From Streptococcus suis (GTDB taxonomy: Bacteria > Bacillota > Bacilli > Lactobacillales > Streptococcaceae): a stretch of DNA of 64,000 nt. The notes beneath the pieces are model-generated. The model was not told where the DNA came from, did no database searches, and was given only the letters and a program-made list of their open reading frames with translations. The translations under genes were made by a program, and so were the position numbers. Positions 19,468 to 28,629 of the stretch are shown here, in pieces. Within the stretch, counting starts at the first letter, position 1; every line of letters starts with the position of its first letter. The stretch spans positions 2,170,001 through 2,234,000 of the forward strand of contig NZ_CP082205.1 in NCBI RefSeq assembly GCF_019856455.1, given 5' to 3'.

Positions 19468-19854
19468 ATGAAACTAACTGTCGAACTATCCCGTTTCCGT
19501 GTCAAGGAAGGGAAGTCAGCTGTCGTTGACCAGTGGATGGCCTTTCTCAACGAGCACATGGAAGACACCCTTCTCACTCTTGAAGGAGAGAAAATGTATG
19601 TCGAAACCATCTTCCGCGAGGTATTGGACGGACGCGAATACCTCTATTGGTACTCTGTCCAAGCCGAAGGAGGAATTGAAGTCGAAGATTCAGAATCCTA
19701 TATCGACAAAAAACATTTGGAATATTGGGAAAAATGCATCGACCCGAGCTATGGTATGGTCGATTTGGATCCACAAGTTATCATGATTCCCAAGCCTGTT
19801 TATGAAACCATGGAAGAATTAGACAGACAGTACGATGAAACATTTAAAAAATGA
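19468..19854 (+). CDS. Conserved hypothetical protein (possibly DUF6176)
   Basis: 128 residues, ATG after AAAGGAGAAAAA, 13 bp after the glycosyltransferase stop. Begins MKLTVELSRFRVKEGKSAVV and contains FLNEHMEDTLLTLEGEKMYVE and REYLYWYSVQ, giving an alpha-beta, ferredoxin-like monooxygenase-type pattern. No signal peptide or membrane segment. I recall a similar DUF6176 family but cannot verify it. It would still be translated when the glycosyltransferase is OFF. Confidence 0.75.
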   Translation: MKLTVELSRFRVKEGKSAVVDQWMAFLNEHMEDTLLTLEGEKMYVETIFREVLDGREYLYWYSVQAEGGIEVEDSESYIDKKHLEYWEKCIDPSYGMVDLDPQVIMIPKPVYETMEELDRQYDETFKK

Positions 19855-19876
19855 GTTGCTCAGTACAACTCATTTT
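19848..19876. terminator. Shared bidirectional terminator
   Basis: AAAATGAGTTG (19848-19858) pairs with CAACTCATTTT (19866-19876). The stop codons of both convergent genes (TGA at 19852-19854 on plus, TGA at 19870-19872 on minus) lie inside the stem. Confidence 0.8.
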
Positions 19877-20217
19877 CTTTTCGGACTAATACCCAATGTA
19901 ATCCGTCCTAGACGGCTGATGCGTGTCATTTTCCAAGCAGGAGACCAGACAATCTCTACCTGTGCATCGTTTATACCATCAATCGTTTTCAAGGCCGCAA
20001 CCAATTCACCAGGCATAGTATCCGCACAAGAGCAACCTGAGTCTGTAAAGGTCATAATGACCTTACAAAAGCCAACTTCATCAATATTTATCTCGTAGAC
20101 CAAGCCCAAATTATAAATATCCAATTCAATTTCCGGATCGTAAATAGATTCCAAAACCTCTACCAACTGTTCTGACAAAACAAGGGCTCGCTCATTGATC
20201 TGAATATCTTCTCTCAT
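19870..20217 (-). CDS. MIP18/PaaD-family Fe-S assembly factor (DUF59)
   Basis: 115 residues. The DUF59 core is clear: LVEVLESIYDPEIELDIYNLGLVY, then VIMTFTDSGCSCADTMPGEL with the conserved Cys region, and VEIVWSPAWKMTRIS. SufT-like proteins of this family help mature Fe-S proteins; the CSCAD cysteines are unusual in being closely spaced. It is alone on its strand, far from the suf operon. The role is inferred from the family. Confidence 0.85.
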   Translation of the reverse strand: MREDIQINERALVLSEQLVEVLESIYDPEIELDIYNLGLVYEINIDEVGFCKVIMTFTDSGCSCADTMPGELVAALKTIDGINDAQVEIVWSPAWKMTRISRLGRITLGISPKRK

Positions 20218-20316
20218 TTATCCAAACACTCCTAAAACATTTATAAAAAGTATTGTATCATAATTATTTGAAATATACTTGTCTTATCAGATGTCTTCAT
20301 CTAGTTTTCAAAGTTT

Positions 20317-20766
20317 TCAAAGTGTACGAACCTCTGAATTCTCGCCTTGACCAATAGAAAAGATATACTTATGACCTTGAGTCAAGCTATGATAGAAGCC
20401 ATGACCAGCATAAATCTGAAATACTTGCATTGTATCACTAGACTCATCTTTATAGATATGTTGATAATAAGGATTATCCGCAAAAACTGTCTTTAGATAG
20501 TCGTTCTCCACAGGTCTGGCAGTCCCTTCTACACGCACTACCTGGATAAGGTACCCTTCCTCAGAAATAGCAGTCATCGCAACTCTTTGATCCCCCATCA
20601 ATTGATCATAGAAATGCGTTTCTGGGCTTGTCATAAAGAAAATCCCTTCTTCGTTTGCTGCAGTGATATGAGCATGACGAGCATGTGGATTTCCATACTC
20701 ATCCAGAGTTGCAAAAACTCCAACCTTCATATCTTCCAAAATATGCATAATATCTTTTAGTTCCAT
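20317..20766 (-). CDS. Pyridoxamine 5'-phosphate oxidase-family flavin protein
   Basis: 149 residues with the FMN split-barrel pattern: VGVFATLDEYGNPHARHAHI, EGIFFMTSPETHFYDQLMGDQRVAMTAISEEGYLIQVVRVEGTA. Short members of this family reduce or bind flavin and often serve as general FMN-dependent oxidoreductases; the substrate is unknown. ATG at 20766 is chosen over a start seven codons upstream because GGGGTGAT precedes it. Confidence 0.82.
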   Translation of the reverse strand: MELKDIMHILEDMKVGVFATLDEYGNPHARHAHITAANEEGIFFMTSPETHFYDQLMGDQRVAMTAISEEGYLIQVVRVEGTARPVENDYLKTVFADNPYYQHIYKDESSDTMQVFQIYAGHGFYHSLTQGHKYIFSIGQGENSEVRTL

Positions 20767-20798
20767 GGTATCACCCCTTGAAAACACCTATTTTCTAA

Positions 20799-20975
20799 AG
20801 TATATCAAAAACAAGCGAAAATGTTAAGTGGGATATTGATAGAAATGGTGAAAGTGTTTCAAAAGTGTTTCATGAACAACTCCCTACTGACAGAACCATT
20901 AAAGAAGGTAGCTATGTTTGCTTCATTTTCAACCTTCAAAAGTTCCTCAATCCTTTTGATTTCCAATTGGTATAG
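20799..20975 (+). pseudogene. Unrecognised gene remnant
   Basis: Stop-free frame of 58 codons reading ENVKWDIDRNGESVSKVFHE and EQLPTDRTIKEGSYVCFIF, which looks protein-like (charged/hydrophobic alternation, ordinary codons) but has no start codon and no ribosome-binding site. It ends at TAG 20973-20975. The parent gene is not recognised. It lies just outside the left repeat of the rpsI island, so it may be part of an older insertion. Confidence 0.35.
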
Positions 20976-21056
20976 ATTTGACTCTGAACCGATTATGACA
21001 TCAATCAAAATCCGTTGTAACTATAAAAACTACCTAATTATAAAAAAGCGACTCTT

Positions 21057-21140
21057 GAGTGCTTTGAACCGTTGATATATCGAGGTATGTAAACGTTTAG
21101 AGAATTGACTAACATTACGTGCTTTCTTAAGACCTGGTTT
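21057..21140 (-). repeat. Left boundary repeat: decayed rpsI 3' end (att-like)
   Basis: 84 bp aligning without gaps to 33872-33955; I count 71 identical positions, with the last 26 bp (21115-21140) identical. On the minus strand it encodes [16 protein letters not shown] against [16 protein letters not shown] in the true rpsI, and the stop codon TAA has become TTA. This is what is expected of the displaced gene end at the distal junction of an element integrated in rpsI. Confidence 0.8.
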
Positions 21141-21365
21141 GAAAGATTTTTAGTTGAATAAATTTCAAAATCCTTTAAAATCAACGTTTTCACGGATTTC
21201 CAAAACTCAAAATTTCATCCAATTTCAACTAGCCTCATCAAAATAAGGTAAATTTTCAAGCAAAATAAGCAAAATCGGACCAGAAAATATAAAAGTTTCC
21301 CTTATCATGATTCTAGAAAATGAGGAAAATTAATGTATTCACTTTTGTTTTTTGTATATATCATG

Positions 21366-21386
21366 TATAATGTATTTACAAATACA
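21366..21386 (+). promoter_or_regulatory. Promoter and operator of the AbrB-Doc operon
   Basis: TATAAT at 21366-21371 is directly followed by the inverted repeat TGTATTT-AC-AAATACA (21371-21386), which overlaps the transcription start region, as expected for an autoregulated toxin-antitoxin operon. Confidence 0.65.
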
Positions 21387-21399
21387 GGAGGTATATCCG

Positions 21400-21621
21400 A
21401 TGAATGTTTTATTACGCAAAACAGGTAACAGCACTGTTATCACTATCCCAAATGCTATTAAAGAAGCGCTTGGTGCAGAAATTGGTGAAGAAATCGAATT
21501 CGTCACTTCAGGAAATAATATCATCATCCGTAAAGCTGAGCCAACATTTGACTTTGACAAAGAGTTAGAAAAAGCTATGAACCAATACGATGAATTATTG
21601 AAAGAGCTGGTAGATAAATGA
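21400..21621 (+). CDS. AbrB/MazE-type antitoxin
   Basis: 73 residues with an N-terminal swapped-hairpin AbrB/SpoVT fold: MNVLLRKTGNSTVITIPNAI, EEIEFVTSGNNIIIRKAE. The C-terminal tail FDKELEKAMNQYDELLKEL is the likely toxin-binding helix. ATG follows ACAGGAGGTATATCCG. It overlaps the doc start in ATGA and sits after an operator-like palindrome. Known role in such pairs: bind and neutralise Doc and repress the operon. Confidence 0.88.
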   Translation: MNVLLRKTGNSTVITIPNAIKEALGAEIGEEIEFVTSGNNIIIRKAEPTFDFDKELEKAMNQYDELLKELVDK

Positions 21622-22025
21622 AATACCTAACTGCCGAAGACATTATCAAAATCAATGTCATGGTTATTGGAAAATATTCCCCGAAGGAACCTGTTGGGAT
21701 AACTAATCCAAACAGCCTTCAAATGATTATTGAGCAGCCAAAACAAGAAATTTTTGGAAAAATACTCTATCCCGACATTTATAGTAAAGCTGCCATTATC
21801 TGGATAAACCTAATCAAGAAGCACCCATTCAAAAACGCCAACAAGCGAACTGCTGTACTTGCTTTACACATGTTTCTAGCACTGAATGGATATCAATCCA
21901 ATCTTTCCTTCAACGATGGACTGGAAAAAACGATTGATATTGCTACGTTTCAAGGTGACTTCGAAGAATTAAAAGATAGGATTACCCAATTCTTAAAAGA
22001 AGAAAATCGAGTATATAAAAAATAG
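21618..22025 (+). CDS. doc: Death-on-curing (Doc) family toxin
   Basis: 135 residues of the Fic/Doc fold with the catalytic motif HPFKNANKRTAV at about residues 69-80, matching Doc HxFxxANKR. Doc toxins phosphorylate elongation factor Tu and arrest translation. Starts inside the antitoxin stop (ATGA). A hairpin terminator and then a 10-bp minisatellite follow. The motif is complete, so the toxin is probably active. Confidence 0.9.
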   Translation: MKYLTAEDIIKINVMVIGKYSPKEPVGITNPNSLQMIIEQPKQEIFGKILYPDIYSKAAIIWINLIKKHPFKNANKRTAVLALHMFLALNGYQSNLSFNDGLEKTIDIATFQGDFEELKDRITQFLKEENRVYKK

Positions 22026-22061
22026 AAAAGTGGTTATCGACCGAAGTTGATAGCCACTTTT
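22026..22061 (+). terminator. Terminator of the AbrB-Doc operon
   Basis: AAAAGTGGTTATC (22026-22038) pairs with GATAGCCACTTTT (22049-22061), immediately after the doc stop. Confidence 0.75.
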
Positions 22062-22064
22062 CTA

Positions 22065-22250
22065 TATTCTACTGTATTCTACTGTATTCTACTGTATTCT
22101 ACTGTATTCTACTGTATTCTACTGTATTCTACTGTATTCTACTGTATTCTACTGTATTCTACTGTATTCTACTGTATTCTACTGTATTCTACTGTATTCT
22201 ACTGTATTCTACTGTATTCTACTGTATTCTACTGTATTCTACTGTATTCT
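22065..22250. repeat. 10-bp minisatellite, 18 copies
   Basis: Perfect tandem ACTGTATTCT units fill 22071-22250 (18 copies), preceded by a partial TATTCT. No copy differs. It lies between the convergent doc and AlbA-type genes. The frames translate to repeating STVFYCILLY strings that are not a protein. Unit length is about one helical turn. Confidence 0.95.
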
Positions 22251-22276
22251 TATTACTAATAGTATCCTGACTGCAA

Positions 22277-23728
22277 TCATTTATCAACTAAAAGATAATA
22301 CTGATTGCGGTCATTTTTACTTGAACCAAACCAAGTAATGATTTCTAGGTCACGAAGATTATGAAGTAATTTAACAACAAATGATCGACTCCTGCCTGTA
22401 AGCTCAATGGCTTTTGCGGTTGTCATTTTATTACCTGAGTTATACATATAGTGGATAATAGCCTGCTCGTCTGAGTTTAGGTTATCAAAATCAGAGAACT
22501 GTTTTTCCAAGCTGTCTCTTGTACGGAGATGTCGGCTGACAATGTTGTTCTCAAGCGTCAGGACAACCTTATTCCCAGGTTCTGAGAATTTAGGTTCATG
22601 GAGAAATGCAGATTCCATCTCCGAGTAGATACGTTTAACACCTTCATTCATCTCACGTACCCAACCGAACTCGGTCAGAGTTCGAGCAATACGTGGATTT
22701 CTCGAAAAGCGTTCATGCTTGATATTTTCAACTGTTACAATATTAGGTAACTTCCCTGGGCTATGAATCTCTAGTCGATCATCAAACATAAGCACACGAA
22801 TGTGATCACCATAGACAGAATAATCACGGTGAGTTACAGCATTGACAACACCTTCAAACCAGGCAAATTCAGGATACTCAGGCAAAATTTGGAATTGCCC
22901 ATTGTCATCCAAATACTGAAATTCACGAAGCTGAGTACGAATAAAATCTCGAACCTTGATAATCAAAGTTGGGAGAGCATCATCAAAAGTCACTTCCTTA
23001 ATAACATTAAAACTACTACCTGTTCCCATATCCGTACCATCAAATCGCTGAAAACGAACACGAGCTTGGGGAAAGAAAGCTGACGGATACTTTCCAAAAA
23101 GTAAAATGGCGGCTTTAGTCAATTTTCCATTAACCAAAAAACGTCTAGCTTTGAGAATTTCCTCTGTGGAGCGCTCTGATAAATCAAAGTGACTTTTGAA
23201 ATCCTGTACGATAGTTTCATCAATATCTTCCAGACTAGCATCAGGGACGAACTCATCTTCAAAGAAGCGTTGTCCTTTATCATAACTGAGTTGAGTCCGT
23301 TGCTCATAACTCAACTTGACAGATTCATCTCCTTGACGAAGATAAACGTCATCATTTGGTGCTGCAATCACACGATTTGATGACAATTCCACAGTGATAA
23401 CTAAAATGAAATCTTCTTCACCCTTATGATTGATTACAGGGATTTCCTCAAAAGATAAATCCAAAGGAGTCTCACGCATCTCACGGTCAATCTTTTTAAA
23501 ATCGTCTATGGGATAAGCCCTGCCGTCCTTGAAACCAGTGATAATATTATCCTGTTTCTCGTCCTCAATACCAATAACCAGTTGACCGCCATCCGCATTG
23601 GCAAAAGCAATCAAGTGTTTGAGAAGTTCAGACGGTTTCTTTCTGGCTGATTTTCGATCTAGGTATTGGTTTTCTGGTGAGAATTGGTAGTGGGATAGTT
23701 TACAAAATAATTCATCCTTATCTTTCAA
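22277..23728 (-). CDS. AlbA-domain / GHKL ATPase transcriptional regulator-like protein
   Basis: 483 residues. N-terminal AlbA_2 (Schlafen AAA_4) domain: YLDRKSARKKPSELLKHLIAF then ANADGGQLVIGIED, DDVYLRQGDES. Middle and C-terminal HATPase_c_4-like part: WFEGVVNAVTHRDYS, LEIHSPGKLP, RNPRIARTLTEFGWVREMNEGVKRI. It ends in a winged helix (MTTAKAIELTGRSRSFVVKLLHNL). Such proteins are often labelled ATP-dependent transcriptional regulators and are common in islands. RBS AAGGAGGTGCTTTTAT precedes the start. It lies just downstream of the interrupted YobI-like gene and may share its transcript. Confidence 0.85.
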   Translation of the reverse strand: MKDKDELFCKLSHYQFSPENQYLDRKSARKKPSELLKHLIAFANADGGQLVIGIEDEKQDNIITGFKDGRAYPIDDFKKIDREMRETPLDLSFEEIPVINHKGEEDFILVITVELSSNRVIAAPNDDVYLRQGDESVKLSYEQRTQLSYDKGQRFFEDEFVPDASLEDIDETIVQDFKSHFDLSERSTEEILKARRFLVNGKLTKAAILLFGKYPSAFFPQARVRFQRFDGTDMGTGSSFNVIKEVTFDDALPTLIIKVRDFIRTQLREFQYLDDNGQFQILPEYPEFAWFEGVVNAVTHRDYSVYGDHIRVLMFDDRLEIHSPGKLPNIVTVENIKHERFSRNPRIARTLTEFGWVREMNEGVKRIYSEMESAFLHEPKFSEPGNKVVLTLENNIVSRHLRTRDSLEKQFSDFDNLNSDEQAIIHYMYNSGNKMTTAKAIELTGRSRSFVVKLLHNLRDLEIITWFGSSKNDRNQYYLLVDK

Positions 23729-23974
23729 TATAAAAGCACCTCCTTACCTATGTTTCCGACTATAAATTCTATAGCTATCTCCTTCTTGATGATAGGAGGC
23801 AATTTTTTTGTTTGTCTTAAGGTATTCAAGAATCAATTCATTATAGCCGGTTATTTCTACTTTCGGTTTTTTATTATCTGTTAAAGAGGTAATAATTTCC
23901 ATTAGTCTGACACTATTCAATAAAGTTAAAAGTTCAGGATAACTAATACTCAACAAAAATCAAAAACAAACCAA

Positions 23975-24472
23975 TCAAGTGTTTTTTAACCATCGTCTAC
24001 TAACAATTGGTTTTAAAATAGACCAATCTAACTCTCGTATCACTTCTTGAAGCTTGTTTATCACATCATCTAGTGTTTTAAAAGCTTTATTCTTAAACCC
24101 TCTCTTTCGAATCTCAGCCCAAACTTGTTCAATTGGATTCATTTCAGGAGTATAGGGAGGAATAAACTCAAAACCAATATTATGTGGTTTCTCTAAGGTA
24201 CTTGATTTATGCCAAACGGCATTGTCCATCACTAATAAAATATAATCGTCAGGATAAGCTTCAGATAGTTGTTTGAGAAAAACATTCATCCAATCTGTAT
24301 TGCAACCCCCAGCGATAATGAAGAAGGACTCTCCTGTATGGGCATCAATAGCACCATAGCAATAGCGATACTCACGAATATAGTGGCTATGTACATGCGG
24401 TCTCACCCCTTTTGGTGCCCAGGCCTTTCCAATTTTACTAATCCGACCGAAACCCGCCTCATCTTGATACAT
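23975..24472 (-). CDS. IS630 transposase, catalytic part (orfB), copy 1
   Basis: 165 residues of the DDE domain: MYQDEAGFGR (first Asp), LLVMDNAVWHKS (second Asp), PEMNPIEQVWAEIRKR (Glu). The same frame is open upstream for some 20 codons overlapping orfA, so the functional enzyme is probably an orfA-orfB fusion made by +1 (or -2) frameshifting. DDE residues are intact. Confidence 0.88.
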   Translation of the reverse strand: MYQDEAGFGRISKIGKAWAPKGVRPHVHSHYIREYRYCYGAIDAHTGESFFIIAGGCNTDWMNVFLKQLSEAYPDDYILLVMDNAVWHKSSTLEKPHNIGFEFIPPYTPEMNPIEQVWAEIRKRGFKNKAFKTLDDVINKLQEVIRELDWSILKPIVSRRWLKNT

Positions 24473-24497
24473 TAGTCTGACTTTATGATAGCGACGA

Positions 24498-25010
24498 CTA
24501 TTCTTGAAGCGCTTTCCTATTTTCGTGAATGAAGATTTTATTTTTAGACGCTAGAATCGTTTCGGCGTCTGCTTTTTTAGGGTGTTCTGGTCTTGGCGTC
24601 ACTTTGCGCCAACCATGGCGTTTCAGAAGGGCATAGAATCCTTCCTTGGTCGTAGGGTGTCCAACCCGTTTCTGATAAGTTTCGTAGAGAGAGTTTATGG
24701 TCACAAATTCGCCATTTAGTGAAGCTGTTAACTGTTCTTTTAGAAATGCTTCCTCTTCTTGAAGGGTTAAATATTGACGGTTCCGTCCACCTCGCGTTTC
24801 TCTTACTAGAGCTGAAATCCCACCAAGCTCATACTTGCCTTGTAAGGACCAGATTGTATACTTTGAATAGCCGATAAGGTTAGTGATTTCCTTATAACTA
24901 AGCCCTTCTGCTCTGAATAGGATTACTTGAAGTCGTCTATGAAATGGGGAATAGGTTTTATCTTTCAAATAAGTTTTTAATTCGTTTGTTTGTTCGATAG
25001 TAAGTTTCAT
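24498..25010 (-). CDS. IS630 transposase, N-terminal HTH part (orfA), copy 1
   Basis: 170 residues starting MKLTIEQTNELKTYLKDK. The helix-turn-helix is LSYKEITNLIGYSKYTIWSLQ, and the end is KKADAETILASKNKIFIHE. It differs from copy 2 at one residue in that segment (Lys for Arg). The reading frame is continuous with the upstream YobI-like gene, which is accidental. Confidence 0.88.
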   Translation of the reverse strand: MKLTIEQTNELKTYLKDKTYSPFHRRLQVILFRAEGLSYKEITNLIGYSKYTIWSLQGKYELGGISALVRETRGGRNRQYLTLQEEEAFLKEQLTASLNGEFVTINSLYETYQKRVGHPTTKEGFYALLKRHGWRKVTPRPEHPKKADAETILASKNKIFIHENRKALQE

Positions 25011-28000
25011 AAATCTATTATACGTTAGTTTTTGTTTTTTGAACAGTATAAAATCATCAATATAGTTCGCCAATACAAGTCGACGGTGTTCAATATCTAT
25101 GGCTGTATCCTCGATGACTTCATAGAGCAAACTTTTATCAACTGAATCGATTTCATTTAAAAACTCAGAAATATAATCAGCAAATATTTTTCTAAATATT
25201 GATTTCGTACTAATCGATAAAATTTTATAATTAGAGATAAAAAATTTCAAATCTTCTTCATCAAATTTATTTTGCAAGATATAGTCAATCACCGCTGTAG
25301 AATAGTTCTTATCCGATAGGGATATGCTACTAGGAAATTTATCAATAACTTTAAATTTATCTTCATCAGTTAGCACTTCATCAAGAAGACTTATCATTTC
25401 ACTTTCGTGATAAACATCCGTATCACCCTCATTTTCTAAAAGGTATCCCTCAATATATTCTATCAAATATTCAATAACATGATTTTGATAATTATCTCTG
25501 AGGAAATTCAATGTGTCTACTGAAAATTTATCCGATATACATCTTGTCCCAATTAGAATAGACATTTTTTCATCTGCAATATTTTCCAATTCAAATTCAG
25601 TGTAATGCCATCCTAATTTAGAAATAATCTCTCTGTATTTATCATTATCCAGCTGATTGCATTTAACTGTTTCTTGAAAAAATTCTTCTTGAAGTTCATC
25701 TGAAAATCCCTTGAACTCTGTTTGTAAAAAATCCAAGTGCTCCCCGTTATTTACAAATTCAATCAATCGATCATTCCAACTATGATATTCACAGAAGTAA
25801 TCTAGAATATTTTTCGTACTAAATCTTGCTTTATTGAATGCAATAGCTGCGTCCTTGATTATAGCATCATCCAATTGTTCAAAATCCAAAATATTATTTT
25901 GGACTCTCTTCAAGTACTCTATTCTATTATCACTGGTTACTTCGTTATGATTAAGTAAATAATACATATCTAGCCACTTATCACATAAATTATCGCTCAT
26001 ATAGGGTATAAACTCTGTTACAAATCGGTCAATATTTTTTTCAATATAACTAAAGAGCTTATCAAACTTTCTAACAGTCGTAATTGGTTGTTTTATCAAA
26101 CTGTCTTGTTTAAAATTATCATCCAAATAAAAAGCTAAACTTCGAACGTTTTTAACATTAACATCATAAAGATTATTGTCATAAACAAAATCACTCATCA
26201 CTTTATGGCTATCTTCAAAACTTAAATCTTTAATTTTAACTTCCATAAACTTCAAATTATCTTGAATCTGAGTATTATTGAGGAGCTCGTTAAAATTATC
26301 AATAATTTCTTGGATATCTGACCAGTTACTATTTACAAAAGAGTTTATTACCTCTTGTAGTTCTTCTTGCCAACCGACTTTAGAAAAGTCAATAAATGAT
26401 AACAGTAAAACAATTATCTGAATTTTTTCTTTTTCAAGAATGTCATCAGATGTCAAAAGTAATTTTAATGTTTCCTGATTTAAATCAGTTAAGTAGAGCA
26501 GGACAGAAATTTTTGCTGCAAGAGGTCGTGAGTTTTGTTGTAAAAACTTGTTAACAAATTTTACATTAGTCTCTGATAAATAACTTTCCAATCTTTTCTT
26601 ACTTTCTCTCTGTAAAAGATATTCAAACAGATCAAAATTTAAGGCATAAATTCTCGTAAAATCGGAGTCATCAAGTCTTTCATTGACTTCTGCAACTTCT
26701 ATCAAAGAATAATCCCAGTCGAGTTCAATCTCTCCTTGCACCGCATTTAAAAACTCTTTATCCTGCTTCTTCAGGCTATTAGGGTAAAAATAAGTAATAT
26801 AGTCTGGAAAACTCTCATCTATATAGCCATTTCTCAATAAATGCATGATTAGAGAGTTTTTCTCTTTCTTTAAGTAGGAATATTCTTCCATTATAGTATC
26901 GAAAAAATGACGGTTAATGAGTACAGATAACTTTTCTGATTTAATATTTTCATACTCTTCGCGTAATTTTTCTAAATTAGAATTCAACTCATTAAGATGA
27001 TTTTGATTATCTAAAGCACTCAACCGCTCTTGAAAACTAATATCATTCATCGGGAATATATCTTCTAATTCTTCTTTTCGACCATTTAGCTGAGAATAAT
27101 AATCTGCTTTAACTGATTCAATTTCAGCATCTTCCGATAGAATTTCACGTATAAAATCTAGCCTATTAGGAAATTGACTCTCGGTTTTACCATTTACTCG
27201 AATAGCTACCCTTCCCTCAGGAACCTTCAGATACGTTGAATAAAGTTCAAGTTTATTCCTAGAAAATTCTTGTTCAGAAGAAATTATCTTTTCTTCTATT
27301 TTCTCAATTTCTGCTGATTTTTTATCTAGATTACGCTGTCTCAAATTATCAATCTTACTAAAAAGTTGATGAACAAATCCTGAGTCTTTCTGGAGTAATG
27401 AAAAATCTTTAGGAAAAATATTTTTATAAACAATGATTGCAAAAATTTTATCTGATGAAAGATTCAGCTTATTATTATCATTTTCTTTCTGACTAAATAA
27501 GTTATTCTTATATAAAACAAACTCATTACAGATATTATACGCCAGTCTCATATCATCAATGTAAATCGCCACTTGTTTTAACATTGTTTTACTAACACTG
27601 TGTGCTTCACCTAAATTTGTTAGTATTTCTCCTAGTTTTTCACCTGAATTAGATGAGGTAATTACTGGAATAATTGGAATGATGAAATCAAAAAATTTAG
27701 TTCTATCTTGCGAAGTAAACATATCATCTTTGATAAGATAGATGAATAAAAGTTTCTTTCCATCTTTTCTCTTATTATTAACAAGCGTATTTATTTCTCT
27801 TAGTTTCTCAAAGATTAGGTTTGTTTCAAATCGATCAATATCTTCAAAGATGACAATATCACTCTGACAGTTATCAAAGAGATATAAAACATCATCTAAA
27901 TATTTATCAAAATAGGAGTCTTCTTCACTTTGAAATACTTCAATATCTCCAGAAATATTTGCCCCACGAAAAGAAAGATTTTTGATTAATCGTCTTTTTA

Positions 28001-28629
28001 ACTGTAATTCAGATAATTTATATACTGCATAAATCATATTGCACGTTAAAATTAGATAAGCTAACAAACGAATAATACTCCCAAGGTGAGGAAAGTTTGG
28101 AAATCCTTCTCTAACTAAAATGGCTAATTGAGTATAATTCCATAGAAACATAATCGGCAATAAGAATAGTAGGAATGCAGTAGATAGTTTAAGAATTTCG
28201 GAAAATAATGGGTTTTTCTTAGACTTGAAAATAGTCATCGGGATATACTTTGCATCAATCTGATGTAACAATTGATTAATTATTTTCCCCTCAATGATAT
28301 TAATTTGCTCCAGCGAATCACTATTTTCAATCTGCCCTTGAAATATTTCCAATTGAGCATTGCTCCCATTTTCAAGGTGATTCAGAGAAGAAAAGTGTGC
28401 CAACGAGATATGTAATGGTTTAAAACTTCCATTTTTACTTTTATAAGTCTCTATAAAACTACTTTTACCTGAACCATAATTTCCAGATATCGCTACATTC
28501 TTAATACCTTTATCTTCTAGTGCATAATTCATCGCTGCTTCATGCGACGCATCGATATCAACATCGTTTAATGGTGTTAACTTATTAAATTTAAATTCTG
28601 TCATCTACACCTCTGTTTTCAAATTTTCC

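Larger units (their letters stand above)
20767..21399. other. Gap with gene remnants at the left edge of the rpsI island
   Basis: AT-rich 630-bp stretch between the flavin protein and the AbrB gene. It contains an open stub (20799-20975), a decayed copy of the rpsI 3' end (21057-21140) and then about 220 bp of AT-rich sequence in which nothing more is recognisable before the antitoxin promoter. Confidence 0.6.
23949..25046 (-). mobile_element. IS630-family insertion sequence, copy 1
   Basis: 1098 bp flanked by TA on both sides (23947-23948 and 25047-25048). Ends are CTCAACAAAAATC on the left and, read inward on the minus strand, CTGTTCAAAAAAC. It carries two overlapping-frame transposase ORFs. 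The sequence is nearly identical to 59351-60449 and to the partial copy at 63526-64000. It disrupts the YobI-like gene. Confidence 0.9.
23744..28604 (-). pseudogene. KAP/YobI-like membrane P-loop NTPase interrupted by an IS630-type element
   Basis: The 5' part (28604 to 25049) encodes about 1185 residues: Walker A GNYGSGKSS at 41-49, two membrane segments near 140-158 and 176-196 inserted between Walker A and Walker B, Walker B DIVIFEDIDRFE at 249-260, then a long helical region. Membrane helices inside the P-loop domain are the hallmark of KAP NTPases. The 3' remainder (23946 to 23744) encodes ISYPELLTLLNSVRLMEIIT ... YRIYSRKHR. Removing 23947-25048 joins IDDF directly in frame to ISYPELL, giving about 1252 residues. 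The uninterrupted frame runs on into the transposase and is a chimera. Likely function before insertion: membrane-linked defence or STAND-like NTPase, by family only. Confidence 0.8.

Noticed and set aside
20821-21075. 84-codon ORF in the remnant region
   Set aside because: Less protein-like than the overlapping frame and runs into the decayed rpsI repeat.
22065-22250. CRISPR array
   Set aside because: Units are contiguous with no unique spacers and there are no cas genes.
22047-22259. 70-codon open frame of repeating STVFYCILLY
   Set aside because: It is only the translation of the 10-bp minisatellite; no ribosome-binding site and all frames of the repeat are open.
24498-28604. Single 1368-residue protein
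   Set aside because: Chimera of the YobI-like gene and transposase orfA created by the IS insertion; the junction is at the IS end (25046-25048).
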